In this document: positions 18,345 to 26,894 of the stretch, in pieces
Position numbering within the stretch: position 1 is the stretch's first letter
Layout of the letters: each line of letters opens with the position of its first letter
DNA from: CAZPBN01 sp964584935
Lineage (GTDB): Bacteria > Acidobacteriota > Aminicenantia > Aminicenantales > Aminicenantaceae
Reading direction: 5' to 3'
DNA: 64,000 nucleotides
NCBI GenBank assembly: GCA_964584935.1
Contig: CAZPBN010000010.1
Location: 37,472-101,471, forward strand
Position numbers and translations under genes: made by a program
The notes under the pieces: model-generated
The model's input: only the letters and a program-made list of their open reading frames with translations
What the model was told of the DNA's origin: nothing
The model's database searches: none

Positions 18345-18379
18345 AAAAAAGACTCCCCCCTTTTAAAAAGGGAGGAGTC
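18345..18379 (-). terminator. Rho-independent terminator
   Basis: The arms are GACTCC-C-CCCTTTT and AAAAGGG-AGGAGTC (18351-18379), with a run of six A on the plus strand before them. Read on the minus strand this is a hairpin followed by six U, ending the MscS-like operon that stops at 18417. Confidence 0.75.
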
Positions 18380-18416
18380 CAACCTTAAAGCAAGAACTTA
18401 AAGAAAGAAATCTCGT

Positions 18417-19148
18417 TTACTCTTTTTTAGACTTTATTTTGTCAAATAGCTTGCTTTTGCTTAACAAATCAGCAACGATTTCTCTGCTTCCCAGTCCAAA
18501 CGCAAGTGCCAGGGCTAAACATAGAGCTCCGAAGAGAAGTAGAAAAGCATTTGTGACCAGGTCAGAAGCAATATTGAGCTGATTAAGAGCAATAGGGATA
18601 ACAAAAACAATTACAATAACGTAAGCTGTTTTTCCCATGACCTCGGGTTTTTCAACTCCAATATTTCCTGCAAATACATTAACAAGTCCAGAAACAAAAT
18701 GTGCGAGGTAAAATCCAATTACAAGAATAACCAGGGCTACAAAGATATTCGGGAAATAAATCAGTAAATCATTTAAAACCTCAGAAACTGCAGGAAGTCC
18801 GACTGAATTGAAAGCAACAATAAAAGTGATGATGATGAAAAACCAATAGGCGACCCTGCTTATAATTGATACGGTGTCTTTTTTAAGATTTCCTTTCTGT
18901 AGAAACTTCTCTACTCCTGCTTTTTCTGCTAACTTAGGAATTCTTGCCAGAGTGAGCAGCTTTTTGATAGCGAAAGCCAGAAATTTTGAAATCAACCATC
19001 CTATAATTAGAATTAATAGGAATCCAATAAGTTTGGGAACGAGCCCACCAAGGATTTCAGCAATTTTTTGCCATGCTGTTTCAAGAGGGGCGGTGACATC
19101 CTTCAGGATTTTAGGTTGACTAGAAATAAAAGTGGCTAAAGATATCAT
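18417..19148 (-). CDS. Membrane protein with conserved MscS-type TM helices, no beta domain
   Basis: 243 residues with about five hydrophobic helices. It contains the 'conserved TM helix' repeats found before mechanosensitive-channel domains: LIGFLLILIIGWLISKFLAF and then LLIYFPNIFVALVILVIGFYLAHFV, with a linker carrying LARIPKLAEKAGVEKFLQKG between them. The soluble MscS beta domain is missing; the protein ends soon after the last helix. It is paralogous to the next upstream gene, from which it is separated by 12 bases, so the two may form mixed assemblies. Its position under an ECF sigma factor suggests an envelope-stress or osmotic role. Confidence 0.8.
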   Translation of the reverse strand: MISLATFISSQPKILKDVTAPLETAWQKIAEILGGLVPKLIGFLLILIIGWLISKFLAFAIKKLLTLARIPKLAEKAGVEKFLQKGNLKKDTVSIISRVAYWFFIIITFIVAFNSVGLPAVSEVLNDLLIYFPNIFVALVILVIGFYLAHFVSGLVNVFAGNIGVEKPEVMGKTAYVIVIVFVIPIALNQLNIASDLVTNAFLLLFGALCLALALAFGLGSREIVADLLSKSKLFDKIKSKKE

Positions 19149-19160
19149 GTTTTTCCTCCT

Positions 19161-20015
19161 TTATAAAATTTTATTCTTAAAATTATTTTTTGAAATCGTT
19201 TCTTTCATTAATCTACTGTTGGGAATCATATATAATTTTTCTTCAGTCTCTAAACTTGTATTTGTTGGACCAATTTCTACAATTTTTCCTTCTATACCTC
19301 CGCATGAAATAAGATCACCTTCCTTGAAGTTTTTCTTTATATAGTGCCCGGAAAGAATATTTTCGACTATGTTTCTTGCTCCATAAATGAAAAGAGCTGC
19401 AAATGCGAAGACTAAAATGCCAATAATTATGTTTGTAATGCCTATAAATATAGGAGTACTGATTTTTAATTGGGATAATGCAGAAATAGAAATAATAATT
19501 ATTATAATATATGCTACAACGATTCCAATCTTATCTCCATGTTCTATTCCTATTGCATCAGTAGATGAGGCTATTATTTTTTTTACAAAATTTGCTATTA
19601 AAAGTCCTATAATAAAAATTATAAGAGCAGCAAGGATATTAGGTAAATAGTTAAAAATACTTCTGATAGTATCTGATACGGCATCAAGTCCTAAAATATC
19701 TGTTGACGAAAGGAGAAATATTAGGAATATTATCCAGAAGAAGATGGAAGATAATATGGAGGAAAAAGTTTTTTTCACTCCTGCCTTTTTAAGGCTGTTT
19801 TCGATACCGAGCTTTTCAGAAACTTTATTAAGACCCAGTTTTTTCCCTAGCTTTTCTATGATCTTTGAAATTAATTTTGCGATAAACCAGCCTATGATGA
19901 TTACAAAAATAGCAAGTAAAATATTGGGTAGATAAGCTAGTATTTTTGATAATAAATTTTTCGCCGGTTCTATGATTTCATTTGTATTAAATAGTTTTGA
20001 TAAGAATTCTTTCAT
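19161..20015 (-). CDS. MscS-like small membrane channel protein
   Basis: 284 residues. Two copies of the LPNIL-type TM repeat are visible (ILAYLPNILLAIFVIIIGWF and FNYLPNILAALIIFIIGLL), each with a charged helix after it, then two further helices. A short beta domain follows at about residues 230-284: FKEGDLISCGGIEGKIVEIG and TEEKLYMIPNSRLM, which are typical MscS features. A pressure- or osmolarity-gated conductance is the family's role. It is the longer paralogue of the gene at 18417. Spacing to the small gene upstream is 11 bases. Confidence 0.85.
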   Translation of the reverse strand: MKEFLSKLFNTNEIIEPAKNLLSKILAYLPNILLAIFVIIIGWFIAKLISKIIEKLGKKLGLNKVSEKLGIENSLKKAGVKKTFSSILSSIFFWIIFLIFLLSSTDILGLDAVSDTIRSIFNYLPNILAALIIFIIGLLIANFVKKIIASSTDAIGIEHGDKIGIVVAYIIIIIISISALSQLKISTPIFIGITNIIIGILVFAFAALFIYGARNIVENILSGHYIKKNFKEGDLISCGGIEGKIVEIGPTNTSLETEEKLYMIPNSRLMKETISKNNFKNKIL

Positions 20016-20026
20016 AGTTATCTTCC

Positions 20027-20224
20027 TTATTTTACTTTAGGTTTGAAGAAGCTGTTTGTAAATTTAAAAATAAATACAAAAACTTGAGTCAAGCTTAAGA
20101 AAATACTTTCTATAAGAAAATTTGAAGTGACTCTCCTATTCACTTTTGAAATTGTACCTTTCTTGAAATTTTCCGGAGTAGGTACCTTTCCTTTTGTCTT
20201 GAAAATATTTTTTTCTTTATACAT
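20027..20224 (-). CDS. Small protein translationally coupled to the ECF sigma factor
   Basis: 65 residues, basic N-terminal half and a hydrophobic stretch at about 35-60 (NFLIESIFLSLTQVFVFIF). The start overlaps the end of the sigma factor gene by eight bases (ATGTATAA). This is the position normally held by an anti-sigma factor. It has no recognisable zinc or anti-sigma motif and is very short, so it may be a degenerate or unusual membrane anti-sigma factor. The function is inferred from position only. Confidence 0.6.
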   Translation of the reverse strand: MYKEKNIFKTKGKVPTPENFKKGTISKVNRRVTSNFLIESIFLSLTQVFVFIFKFTNSFFKPKVK

Positions 20225-20747
20225 TTATATCCTTCTCATATTTTTTAAGTTTTTCTTTTCCTCTTCTAAGACGCATTTTTACAGCGCTTTCTGTGATATC
20301 TAAAATAGAAGCGATCTCTTTTATGGGAAGTTCTTCAATATAAAACAGGATAAATATTGTTCTGTGATCAAGGGGTAACTTACTTAATAAAAAATCGACT
20401 TCATCTTTTTTATAAGAAATATTAATTTTCTTGTTCGGCTCGAATTGATGAATATTATAAAAAAGCAAGATCCTTCTCTTTTTTTTATTTATTAAATTAA
20501 GGCTTTTATTAACAGCAATTTTATAAATCCATGGTGAGAACTTTTCAGGCTCTTTCAATTTTTTCAAATTCACATAAGCATATGTAAAAGTATCCTGAGA
20601 AATATCTTTGGCATCTTCGACATCACCTGTCATTCTATAACATACTGTAAATATTCTACTTTGGAATTCTTCGATAATATATTCAAAAGCCTGGATTCTT
20701 CCATGTTTCCCTTTTTGTGCTTTTTTGACAGCATCAGATATATCCAT
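20217..20747 (-). CDS. ECF-type RNA polymerase sigma factor
   Basis: 176 residues. Region 2 shows FTVCYRMTGDVEDAKDISQDTFTYAYVNL with the -10-binding helix; region 4 shows LPLDHRTIFILFYIEELPIKEIASIL followed by the helix-turn-helix ITESAVKMRLRRGKEKL. These are arrangements of SigW/RpoE-like ECF factors. It directs transcription of a small regulon; the three downstream genes in the same operon are the obvious targets, as ECF operons are usually autoregulated. I did not find a matching second promoter elsewhere in the window. Confidence 0.93.
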   Translation of the reverse strand: MDISDAVKKAQKGKHGRIQAFEYIIEEFQSRIFTVCYRMTGDVEDAKDISQDTFTYAYVNLKKLKEPEKFSPWIYKIAVNKSLNLINKKKRRILLFYNIHQFEPNKKINISYKKDEVDFLLSKLPLDHRTIFILFYIEELPIKEIASILDITESAVKMRLRRGKEKLKKYEKDINV

Positions 20748-20946
20748 ATTTAATAATTTTATTCTCCTTTAATATATTAAGGCAAATAAGAAAGATGAAA
20801 GGTCACATTTTTATTTATTATTTAGAAAATTCTTTTTTTTATTAATGCTTATTTTTTTGTGAATCCCCCCATTATTTTTTCTTTATGTTCCCATACCTGT
20901 TTAATTAAATCAGAAGTAACTCCAATATATACTGTCCCCAATTTCT

Positions 20947-21330
20947 TTACTTTTTATCCTTTTTTCTTTTCCAGTAGAAATATACGGGAATCCCAAGGGC
21001 TGTTAGTGCCAATCCTGCCAATGATTCCACAGGTTTTTCAATCAAGGTGTTCAAAAGAATTCCTGCTGAAGCAGCTATAAAAATAATGGGGACAACAGGA
21101 TATCCCCAAGTTTTATAGGGTCTGGGAAGATCCGGTAATTTTTTTCTCAATGTGAAAACAGAGCATGTGGCTGCAATCCAGGCAAGAAGGATCAAACCTG
21201 CCGAGGGAATGGACTTTGCCATAATTCCTGTAGTCAGGAATATTCCGGAGCCAATAACGATTCCCACCATAACCATGGTGGAATCAAATAGATTCAATTG
21301 TCGGGCAAGAGATTTCTCTTTTTTCCCCAT
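20947..21330 (-). pseudogene. APC-family amino-acid permease with a large in-frame internal deletion
   Basis: The 127-residue frame starts like an APC permease (MGKKEKSLARQLNLFDSTM, then VGIVIGSGIFLTTGIM, TM1) and runs without a stop into what is normally the far end of the same family (FTLRKKLPDLPRPYKTWGYP, then two terminal helices and VYFYWKRKK). The joint lies near residue 52 (LLAWIAATCSV). Family members have about 430-480 residues, so roughly 300-350 residues are missing. The remaining three or so helices cannot make the permease fold. It is kept in frame, so a short protein may still be made. Confidence 0.8.
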
Positions 21331-21386
21331 GAGATTACTTTTATGGAAGGTTCAGATTTGTTTTGTCAGAAAGCATGCCATATATG

Positions 21387-21731
21387 CTATACTTCCATTT
21401 CAATTTTCTCAAGAAGCATCTCAGTTCCTGAAATGGTTTTCAATTCAATGGAACCACATTGTTCACAAATAAACACAAAGTCGTCCTTGATGGTTTCTGC
21501 TCCACACTTCAGGCATTTTACTTTCAACGGAACTTTTTCAATTTCCAATTTGGCGGTGGAAGCGATTGTTTCTTTTTTATAAATATCGAAAGCAGTTCTG
21601 ACAAATTCAGGGACAACACCGGAAAGTGCCCCGATTTTGAGCTTCACTAGGACTATTTTTTTTGCATTTTTCTCTCTGGCATGTTTTTTAATTATGTCAA
21701 AAAGATTGGCGACAATGGACAGTTCATGCAT
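21387..21731 (-). CDS. hypA: Hydrogenase nickel incorporation protein HypA
   Basis: 114 residues, normal length. It binds nickel through the N-terminal MHE motif (MHELSIV), and zinc through two Cys pairs, CLKCGAE and CEQCGS. It delivers nickel to NiFe-hydrogenase large subunits together with HypB, whose gene overlaps its start by eight bases. No NiFe hydrogenase or hypCDEF lie in the window, so the target enzyme must be elsewhere. Confidence 0.95.
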   Translation of the reverse strand: MHELSIVANLFDIIKKHAREKNAKKIVLVKLKIGALSGVVPEFVRTAFDIYKKETIASTAKLEIEKVPLKVKCLKCGAETIKDDFVFICEQCGSIELKTISGTEMLLEKIEMEV

Positions 21732-22395
21732 TGTTTTTACGTAATTGGTTCAAGGAGGTGATGAAAGAATCAACCAGAACATCTATACCGGAATTGTTGA
21801 CTGAGGAAGTTAGAAAGATTTTCAATTTCGGATTAACTTCCAGAGCCTCTTTTTTAGCGCGTTCTGTATCAAAAGAAAGAACATTCAAAAGGTCGGATTT
21901 TGTTATAATCAAGTAATCTGAAGTGGTGAAAGCTTTGGGATATTTTTTTGGTTTATCATCTCCTTCAGGCGGGGAAAGAAGAACGCATCTTATGTTTTCT
22001 CCCAGGTCATAGCCTGCAGGACACACCAGATTGCCGACATTTTCAATAAACAGAAAATCAATATCGGGAGGAATATCTGAGAATATCTTTCCTATCATTT
22101 TGGCTTCCAGATGACAGGCTCCTCCTGTGATAATCTGCCAGGCAGGAATACCTCTAGCTCTAATTCTATCGGCATCCCGTTCTGTTTCTATATCTCCTTC
22201 GATAACAGCCATTTTGAATTCATCTTTTATCTTATCCGCGATTTTTTCAAGCAGGCTTGTTTTTCCTGCACCGGGTGAGCTCAGGAGATTGATGGTTAAA
22301 ATCCCTTTTTCTCCCAGTTTTTTCCGAATGTCCGATGCGATTTTTTTGTTGGTTCCCAGCAAATCTTCAAGAACAAGAATTTCTTTTTTTTTCAT
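21724..22395 (-). CDS. hypB: Hydrogenase nickel incorporation GTPase HypB
   Basis: 223 residues. GTPase with P-loop SSPGAGKTSLLEK, switch/metal-site region GACHLEA (Cys and His of the G-domain metal site), ENVGNLVCPAGYDLGE, and the base-recognition motif TKSD. The N-terminus lacks the His-rich nickel-storage stretch and the CxxCGC motif, as in many short HypB forms. It supplies GTP-driven nickel transfer with HypA. It starts at an ATG, with ribosome binding site AAGGAG. Confidence 0.95.
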   Translation of the reverse strand: MKKKEILVLEDLLGTNKKIASDIRKKLGEKGILTINLLSSPGAGKTSLLEKIADKIKDEFKMAVIEGDIETERDADRIRARGIPAWQIITGGACHLEAKMIGKIFSDIPPDIDFLFIENVGNLVCPAGYDLGENIRCVLLSPPEGDDKPKKYPKAFTTSDYLIITKSDLLNVLSFDTERAKKEALEVNPKLKIFLTSSVNNSGIDVLVDSFITSLNQLRKNNA

Positions 22396-22484
22396 TCTTG
22401 GCTTTCTCCTTGATTGAGATTCGATTAAATATTTTTAAATAAAGATTATACTTTGAGACACGATGGAACACAAGCGAAAAGAAG

Positions 22485-22573
22485 GGGGCAGGTCTTGATT
22501 CGAGACCCTCTTTTTGTTGAAACAAATTGAGAGCAAATTAAACTAGATAAAGTCTCAATTCAAGACCTGACCC
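22485..22573. repeat. Inverted-repeat pair resembling REP/RAYT-type elements
   Basis: The arms CAGGTCTTGATTCGAGACC (left, about 22489-22507) and AGTCTCAATTCAAGACCTG (right, 22551-22569) are near-perfect reverse complements, each flanked outward by GGG/CCC, around an AT-rich centre of about 43 bases. Short GGGTCAGGTCTTGAATT-type palindromic units are common as REP sequences mobilised by Y1 transposases. No transposase gene is present here. Confidence 0.55.
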
Positions 22574-22609
22574 TTTGAGGGTTGAATTTGTCTGCTGGTG
22601 TATGATTAA

Positions 22610-23434
22610 ATGGATGAAACGATGGTTAAAAACGAAGGTGACAGGCTGAAGCAGGTGGTGACCTGCACCCCGAAAAAGGAATATTTTCAGGTGGAGGACC
22701 TCAAAGCCCAGAACATCAATGAAATCGCGGATCCGGCTGATACGAGAAAGCAGCATGATCAATTGAAATCAATAATGAACAAATATGGGAGTGAAGTGAT
22801 TGATGTTGAAGAACTCACCAGTCATCCGAATTCAGTCTTCACACGTGATACCTCATTGGTGACTCCTCGGGGATATGTGAAATTGAGAATGGGTTTGGAA
22901 AAAAGAAGAGGAGAAGGGGAATGGATGTCAAAGATTTTAGACTCAATGAAAGTGCCCTGGGCTGGAGAAATCAAAGAGCCAGGAACTGTTGAAGGAGGGG
23001 ATGTAATTCTGGCTGGAACGGTGGCATTTATCGGCATTTCAGAGAGAACAAATAAGGAAGGCGCAGACCAGCTATCAGGATTGCTGAAAGAGATGGGATA
23101 TGAATTGAGAACCATCAATTTAAAGGGCCATTGTTTGCATCTGGGAGGAGAAATGAGTGTCATTGGACCAAAAAAGGTTCTCTGCACTCAAGGAGTGTTT
23201 CCGCATGAATTTTTCAATGGATTTGACAAGATTGAGGTTCCTCCCTATGGGCCTTCTTCAGGAAATGTCATATGCCTTGGTGAGAATGAAGTCATAGCAA
23301 GCAAGGAAGAAAGTCAAATCACCATCGATGAACTGAAAAAACATCATATCAAAGTTCATGAGGTTGATCTCTCTGAGTTCCGGAAAGGAGCCGGAGGCCC
23401 TTCCTGTCTGATCCTTCCTGTTGTGAGGGAATAA
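22610..23434 (+). CDS. Dimethylarginine dimethylaminohydrolase-like amidinohydrolase (DDAH family)
   Basis: 274-residue protein of the amidinotransferase/pentein superfamily. The signatures are TRDTSLVTPRGYVKLRMG, PGTVEGGDVI, GHCLHLGGEMS (catalytic His) and GGPSCLILP with the nucleophile Cys at 266. The family hydrolyses methylated arginine to citrulline and an amine; related enzymes act on arginine. The bacterial role may be catabolic. The ATG at 22610 has no strong ribosome binding site; another ATG lies five codons later. A YfcC-type carrier 1.5 kb downstream could bring in or export substrate, but this link is only positional. Confidence 0.85.
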   Translation: MDETMVKNEGDRLKQVVTCTPKKEYFQVEDLKAQNINEIADPADTRKQHDQLKSIMNKYGSEVIDVEELTSHPNSVFTRDTSLVTPRGYVKLRMGLEKRRGEGEWMSKILDSMKVPWAGEIKEPGTVEGGDVILAGTVAFIGISERTNKEGADQLSGLLKEMGYELRTINLKGHCLHLGGEMSVIGPKKVLCTQGVFPHEFFNGFDKIEVPPYGPSSGNVICLGENEVIASKEESQITIDELKKHHIKVHEVDLSEFRKGAGGPSCLILPVVRE

Positions 23435-24097
23435 AATCTCTCCATTGATTACTGTAGAAAGGGGATTAAGCTCTGGATTTCCTTTTTCCAACATCCTGTC
23501 AACTAGATTGTCCTATTAATACCATAAAAGTAGATATGGATTTGATCTGTCTGATTTGTTACAACAGCCTCCATGCCAATGCTTATAGAATAAAGAAGCG
23601 GACAATAGAAGTGTATTCTTTCTCTCCATTTTTTCAGTTTCTTATTTTTATTGTTTTCATCTTTCTTTTCTGTTGTCTGTTTGCAAACAGAGATGAAATC
23701 AGTTTTCACCACCTAAAAAACGAGGATGGCCTTATCTATAAAAGTTTAAATTCCTTTATTATTGTCTATGTTGAAGTCTATTTTTAGCCCCAATTATATT
23801 TTCATTTCTGTAAGCTATCTCTCCTCCTTTATCTTTTTTTACAATTTTACTTGAAAGGAAACTCATATTTTCATGAAATGAATAAGAATGATTTAAATCA
23901 AGGTAGACCCAAAAAGCAAATTCTTATAAATTTTAATATTAAAATTGACTAATAGCCCTGATTATGTTATTTTAAATTTGTTGAAAGTGAAATTTTCTAG
24001 AGAGTATTGTTCTCAGATAATCTTCATAAGGGATTAGGGAACATTTCAACGTATGAGATTTACATCCCCCCAAAAAAAAACAATACAAGGAGAAAAA
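23435..24097. other. Long AT-rich intergenic region
   Basis: No supported gene. An 83-codon frame at 23536 has a very hydrophobic, low-complexity composition and no ribosome binding site. The last 100 bases probably hold the promoter and 5' leader of the RRM gene; cold-inducible RRM genes often have long leaders. Confidence 0.45.
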
Positions 24098-24382
24098 ATG
24101 AACATTTATGTAGGTAATTTATCAAACGACACCAAGGAAAATGATTTGCGGAAAACTTTCGAAGATTTCGGGCAGGTCACATCAGCCAAGATAATCACTG
24201 ACAGGTACACGGGTGATTCAAGAGGATTCGGATTTGTTGAGATGCCGGACAATCAAGAGGCCAAAGCTGCCATTTCCGGACTGAACGGGAAAAGTTTGAA
24301 TGGAAATACCATTAAGGTCAATGAAGCCAGGCCTCGTAACGACAACAGAGGCGGCGGTTTTGGCGGAGGCAGACGCTACTAA
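24098..24382 (+). CDS. RRM-type RNA-binding protein with glycine-rich tail
   Basis: 94 residues: one RNA recognition motif (RNP2 IYVGNL at 2-7, RNP1 RGFGFVEM at about 42-49) followed by a short Gly/Arg tail (GGGFGGGRRY). This is the layout of small cyanobacterial-type Rbp proteins, which are induced by cold and bind RNA. The ATG at 24098 has AAGGAGAAAA before it and fits the conserved N-terminus; a frame opening further upstream at 24053 is not needed. Confidence 0.95.
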   Translation: MNIYVGNLSNDTKENDLRKTFEDFGQVTSAKIITDRYTGDSRGFGFVEMPDNQEAKAAISGLNGKSLNGNTIKVNEARPRNDNRGGGFGGGRRY

Positions 24383-24457
24383 ACCGAAAAATTCGCGTTA
24401 TATGACGATAGCTGTAAAAAAATAATACTTACCTGAACTGGGGGCACACTCCAATGA

Positions 24458-24646
24458 AGGCTATGTGTCCTCCTTTTGGATAGTGTCAATACACATGGGG
24501 TTCGGGGAGATGGCAACTTGATCTATATCACAGCGCCCACTCCCTTTGATGCACTCAGCCCTGATCCAAGGTATGAGAAATTGCTCAATAAAAGGGGATC
24601 AGGTCATTTATTCGAAAAAGTCTGCTCCCTGAAAAAAGAGAAATAA
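24458..24646 (+). pseudogene. Possible remnant of the C-terminus of a TPR/sensor-type protein
   Basis: An open frame without a good start reads ...GDGNLIYITAPTPF, DALSPDPRYEKLLNKRG and then a tail. The FDxLxxDPRYxxLL pattern is common at the very end of TPR-containing kinase- or cyclase-linked proteins. The last part runs into a CCTGATCC/GGATCAGG inverted pair (24560-24603) like the element ends at 3445-3609. It may be a gene end disturbed by such an element. Low certainty. Confidence 0.3.
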
Positions 24647-24947
24647 TTTAGAGAAGAGGATAAAATCCCTGACATACTATCTTTTATATTTTACCTTGCT
24701 AAGAAGGACTGCCCTGCTTTCAATCAGGTTAGCATAAAATCATTATACCCGGTTTTAACGAAGCTTCATAAATTTTAAGTTTGTGCCCCCCGATTCTGTC
24801 TTTTTATCCAATAAGAATTAAATTTAAAACAGAAGAATCTTTTTAAGTATTAATGAGAGATAAATAATCAGTATATAAGTATTCGTCTATTATGGGTTTT
24901 GATTTTTTATGAGATGTGGTACGATGGCTTTCTTTTAGGAGACATCA

Positions 24948-26333
24948 TTGAAGAAAATTCCGGATGTTTTTGTGATTGTCTTTTCCCTTATTCTGATTGC
25001 AGCAATTTTGACCTGGATTCTTCCTGGAGGTTCTTATGAGCGAACGGAGGAAATGGTAAGAGGGAGTCAGCGAACTGTATTAGTGGAAGGAACCTATGAA
25101 GAAACAGAAGCCAAGCCGCAGGTGATTCAGGTCTTTACAGCGCCAATTAAAGGATTTTTAAAACTAGCGGATATCATTGCGTTTATCTTTATTGTCGGTG
25201 GTGCATTTTATATGCTCAATGAGACCGGAGCCATTACTGCCGGGATCAAATGGCTGGTAAAAAAACTGAAGGGCAAGGAGTTTCTGGTTATCATCATTGT
25301 GATGATTCTTTTTTCCTTTTTCGGAGCGGCTTTTGGAATGTGTGAAGAAGCCATCCCCTTTGTTTTGATATTTGTTCCCCTTGCCATAAGTCTAGGTTAT
25401 GATTCCATAGTGGGAGTTTGTCTCACCTTTCTGGCTGCTGGTGTGGGGTTTGCGGGAGCGTTTTTCAATCCTTTCACCCTGCAGATTGCTCAAGGATTAG
25501 CCGGTATCAAACCTCTTTCCGGTATGGGATACCGTATCATGGTTTGGGTGTTGATAACTTCGTTCACTATCACCTGGGTCATGATCTATGCGGCTCGCAT
25601 CAAAAAAGATCCCCAGCGGAGTTCCATGTATGAGCTGGATCAGAAACGGCGAAAAAAGATGGAAGAACAACAGACCGGGGACACAAAAATTTCATGGCGG
25701 CATAGTGCCTGCTTACTCGTGCTGTTGACAGGAGTGGTGTTTATGGTTCTGGGGGTTATTCTCTGGGATTGGTATATCCAGGAATTGGCGGGGTTGTTTT
25801 TTGCTATGGGTCTAACCGCAGGAATTGTTGCCGGACAAGGCCCCAATCAATTAGCCAAGTCTTTTATCAATGGATGTAAGGATATTGCCTCTGCCGCTCT
25901 GGTGGTGGGATTTGCCGGGGGAATCATTGTCATACTGGAAGACGGAGGCATCATGGATACCATTCTCCATGGCATGGCTTCTGTGATTTCAGATCTGCCC
26001 AAGTTTGTTGCTGCCGATGTTCAATATCTATTTCAAATGGCAGTCAACTTCTTCATTCCTTCCGGATCAACCAAAGCGGCTTTGACCATGCCTCTGATGG
26101 CGCCTCTGGCAGACCTGTCAGGAATAACCCGGCAGACTGCGGTTCTAGCCTATCAATTTGGTGATGGATTCACCAATATGATTATCCCCACTTCAGGAGT
26201 TACTGTGGGAACCCTGACTATGGCTAAAATTCCGTTTAAACAGTGGTTTAAATGGAATTTTCCTATGCAGATTGCCTTTTTTGTGATTTCGATCGTCCTG
26301 CTCATCTGGCCTGTTTTGAGCGGCTGGAGTTAA
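24948..26333 (+). CDS. YfcC-family (C4-dicarboxylate/arginine-type) membrane carrier
   Basis: 461 residues, about 12 hydrophobic helices. It begins KIPDVFVIVFSLILIAAILTWILPGGSY, typical of the YfcC/DcuC-like IT-superfamily carriers. Two hairpin-like conserved stretches are seen: GMCEEAIPFVLIFVPLAISLG and NFFIPSGSTKAALTMPLMAP. Members have been annotated as arginine/ornithine antiporters or dipeptide/C4-dicarboxylate carriers; the substrate cannot be read from sequence. The start is a TTG at 24948 with TAGGAGAC eight bases upstream. Proximity to the DDAH gene makes an arginine-related amino acid conceivable. Confidence 0.85.
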   Translation: MKKIPDVFVIVFSLILIAAILTWILPGGSYERTEEMVRGSQRTVLVEGTYEETEAKPQVIQVFTAPIKGFLKLADIIAFIFIVGGAFYMLNETGAITAGIKWLVKKLKGKEFLVIIIVMILFSFFGAAFGMCEEAIPFVLIFVPLAISLGYDSIVGVCLTFLAAGVGFAGAFFNPFTLQIAQGLAGIKPLSGMGYRIMVWVLITSFTITWVMIYAARIKKDPQRSSMYELDQKRRKKMEEQQTGDTKISWRHSACLLVLLTGVVFMVLGVILWDWYIQELAGLFFAMGLTAGIVAGQGPNQLAKSFINGCKDIASAALVVGFAGGIIVILEDGGIMDTILHGMASVISDLPKFVAADVQYLFQMAVNFFIPSGSTKAALTMPLMAPLADLSGITRQTAVLAYQFGDGFTNMIIPTSGVTVGTLTMAKIPFKQWFKWNFPMQIAFFVISIVLLIWPVLSGWS

Positions 26334-26366
26334 GGTAGCCAAGGAATTGTATTTTACTATTTTTCT

Positions 26367-26888
26367 TTAAAACCAGGTTTTTTTCTTATAATCGAGATAT
26401 TTTTTCCCGAATCTTTCTTCAAGTTCTTTTTCTTCCCAGTGTTTCCATAAAAGCAACTGAGGGATCCACAAAACGGCAGAAATAAGGGTCAGGAGGCTTT
26501 TAGAACTCAGAGGAATTCCGATGTGTATAAGAATGATGCCAAGGTACATGGGATTTCGTAATCGGCTGTAAATACCGGTTGTTATGAGTTTTTTGACATC
26601 TTTATATCCTTTTTTAGAAATGGAAGAAGTAAAAAACAAGATTAAACCCGGGATTCCAAAAAGAGCACCCAGAAAGATAGAAAAGAAGTCTGACATATTT
26701 ATTTCAACAGGATCAAATACCAACATCACACTCCATCCAGCATAACCAAGAAAAATAACGATATGCAAAAATATCTCCAAGGTTTTTGACGTAACCATGT
26801 GGCCTTTATATTCCAGATAATGAAAGACGGTATGAATGCTGTATCCAAAAAGACAAAAAGCAAAGCCCAGATAGAAGATGTTATTCAT
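26367..26888 (-). CDS. Isoprenylcysteine carboxyl methyltransferase-like membrane protein
   Basis: About 173 residues with four or five membrane helices. The C-terminal block carries the ICMT/PEMT SAM-binding hallmarks: YSRLRNPMYLGIILIHIGIPL (the RNPMY motif) and WEEKELEERFGKKYLDYKKK. The family methylates lipids or prenylated or small hydrophobic substrates; bacterial members are mostly uncharacterised. The ATG at 26888 is preceded by AAGGAG at six bases and is preferred to the TTG at 26894. Confidence 0.85.
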   Translation of the reverse strand: MNNIFYLGFAFCLFGYSIHTVFHYLEYKGHMVTSKTLEIFLHIVIFLGYAGWSVMLVFDPVEINMSDFFSIFLGALFGIPGLILFFTSSISKKGYKDVKKLITTGIYSRLRNPMYLGIILIHIGIPLSSKSLLTLISAVLWIPQLLLWKHWEEKELEERFGKKYLDYKKKTWF

Positions 26889-26894
26889 TATCAA

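Noticed and set aside
23536..23787. An 83-codon plus-strand frame in a long intergenic region
   Set aside because: Phe/Ile-rich low-complexity reading of AT-rich DNA without a ribosome binding site.
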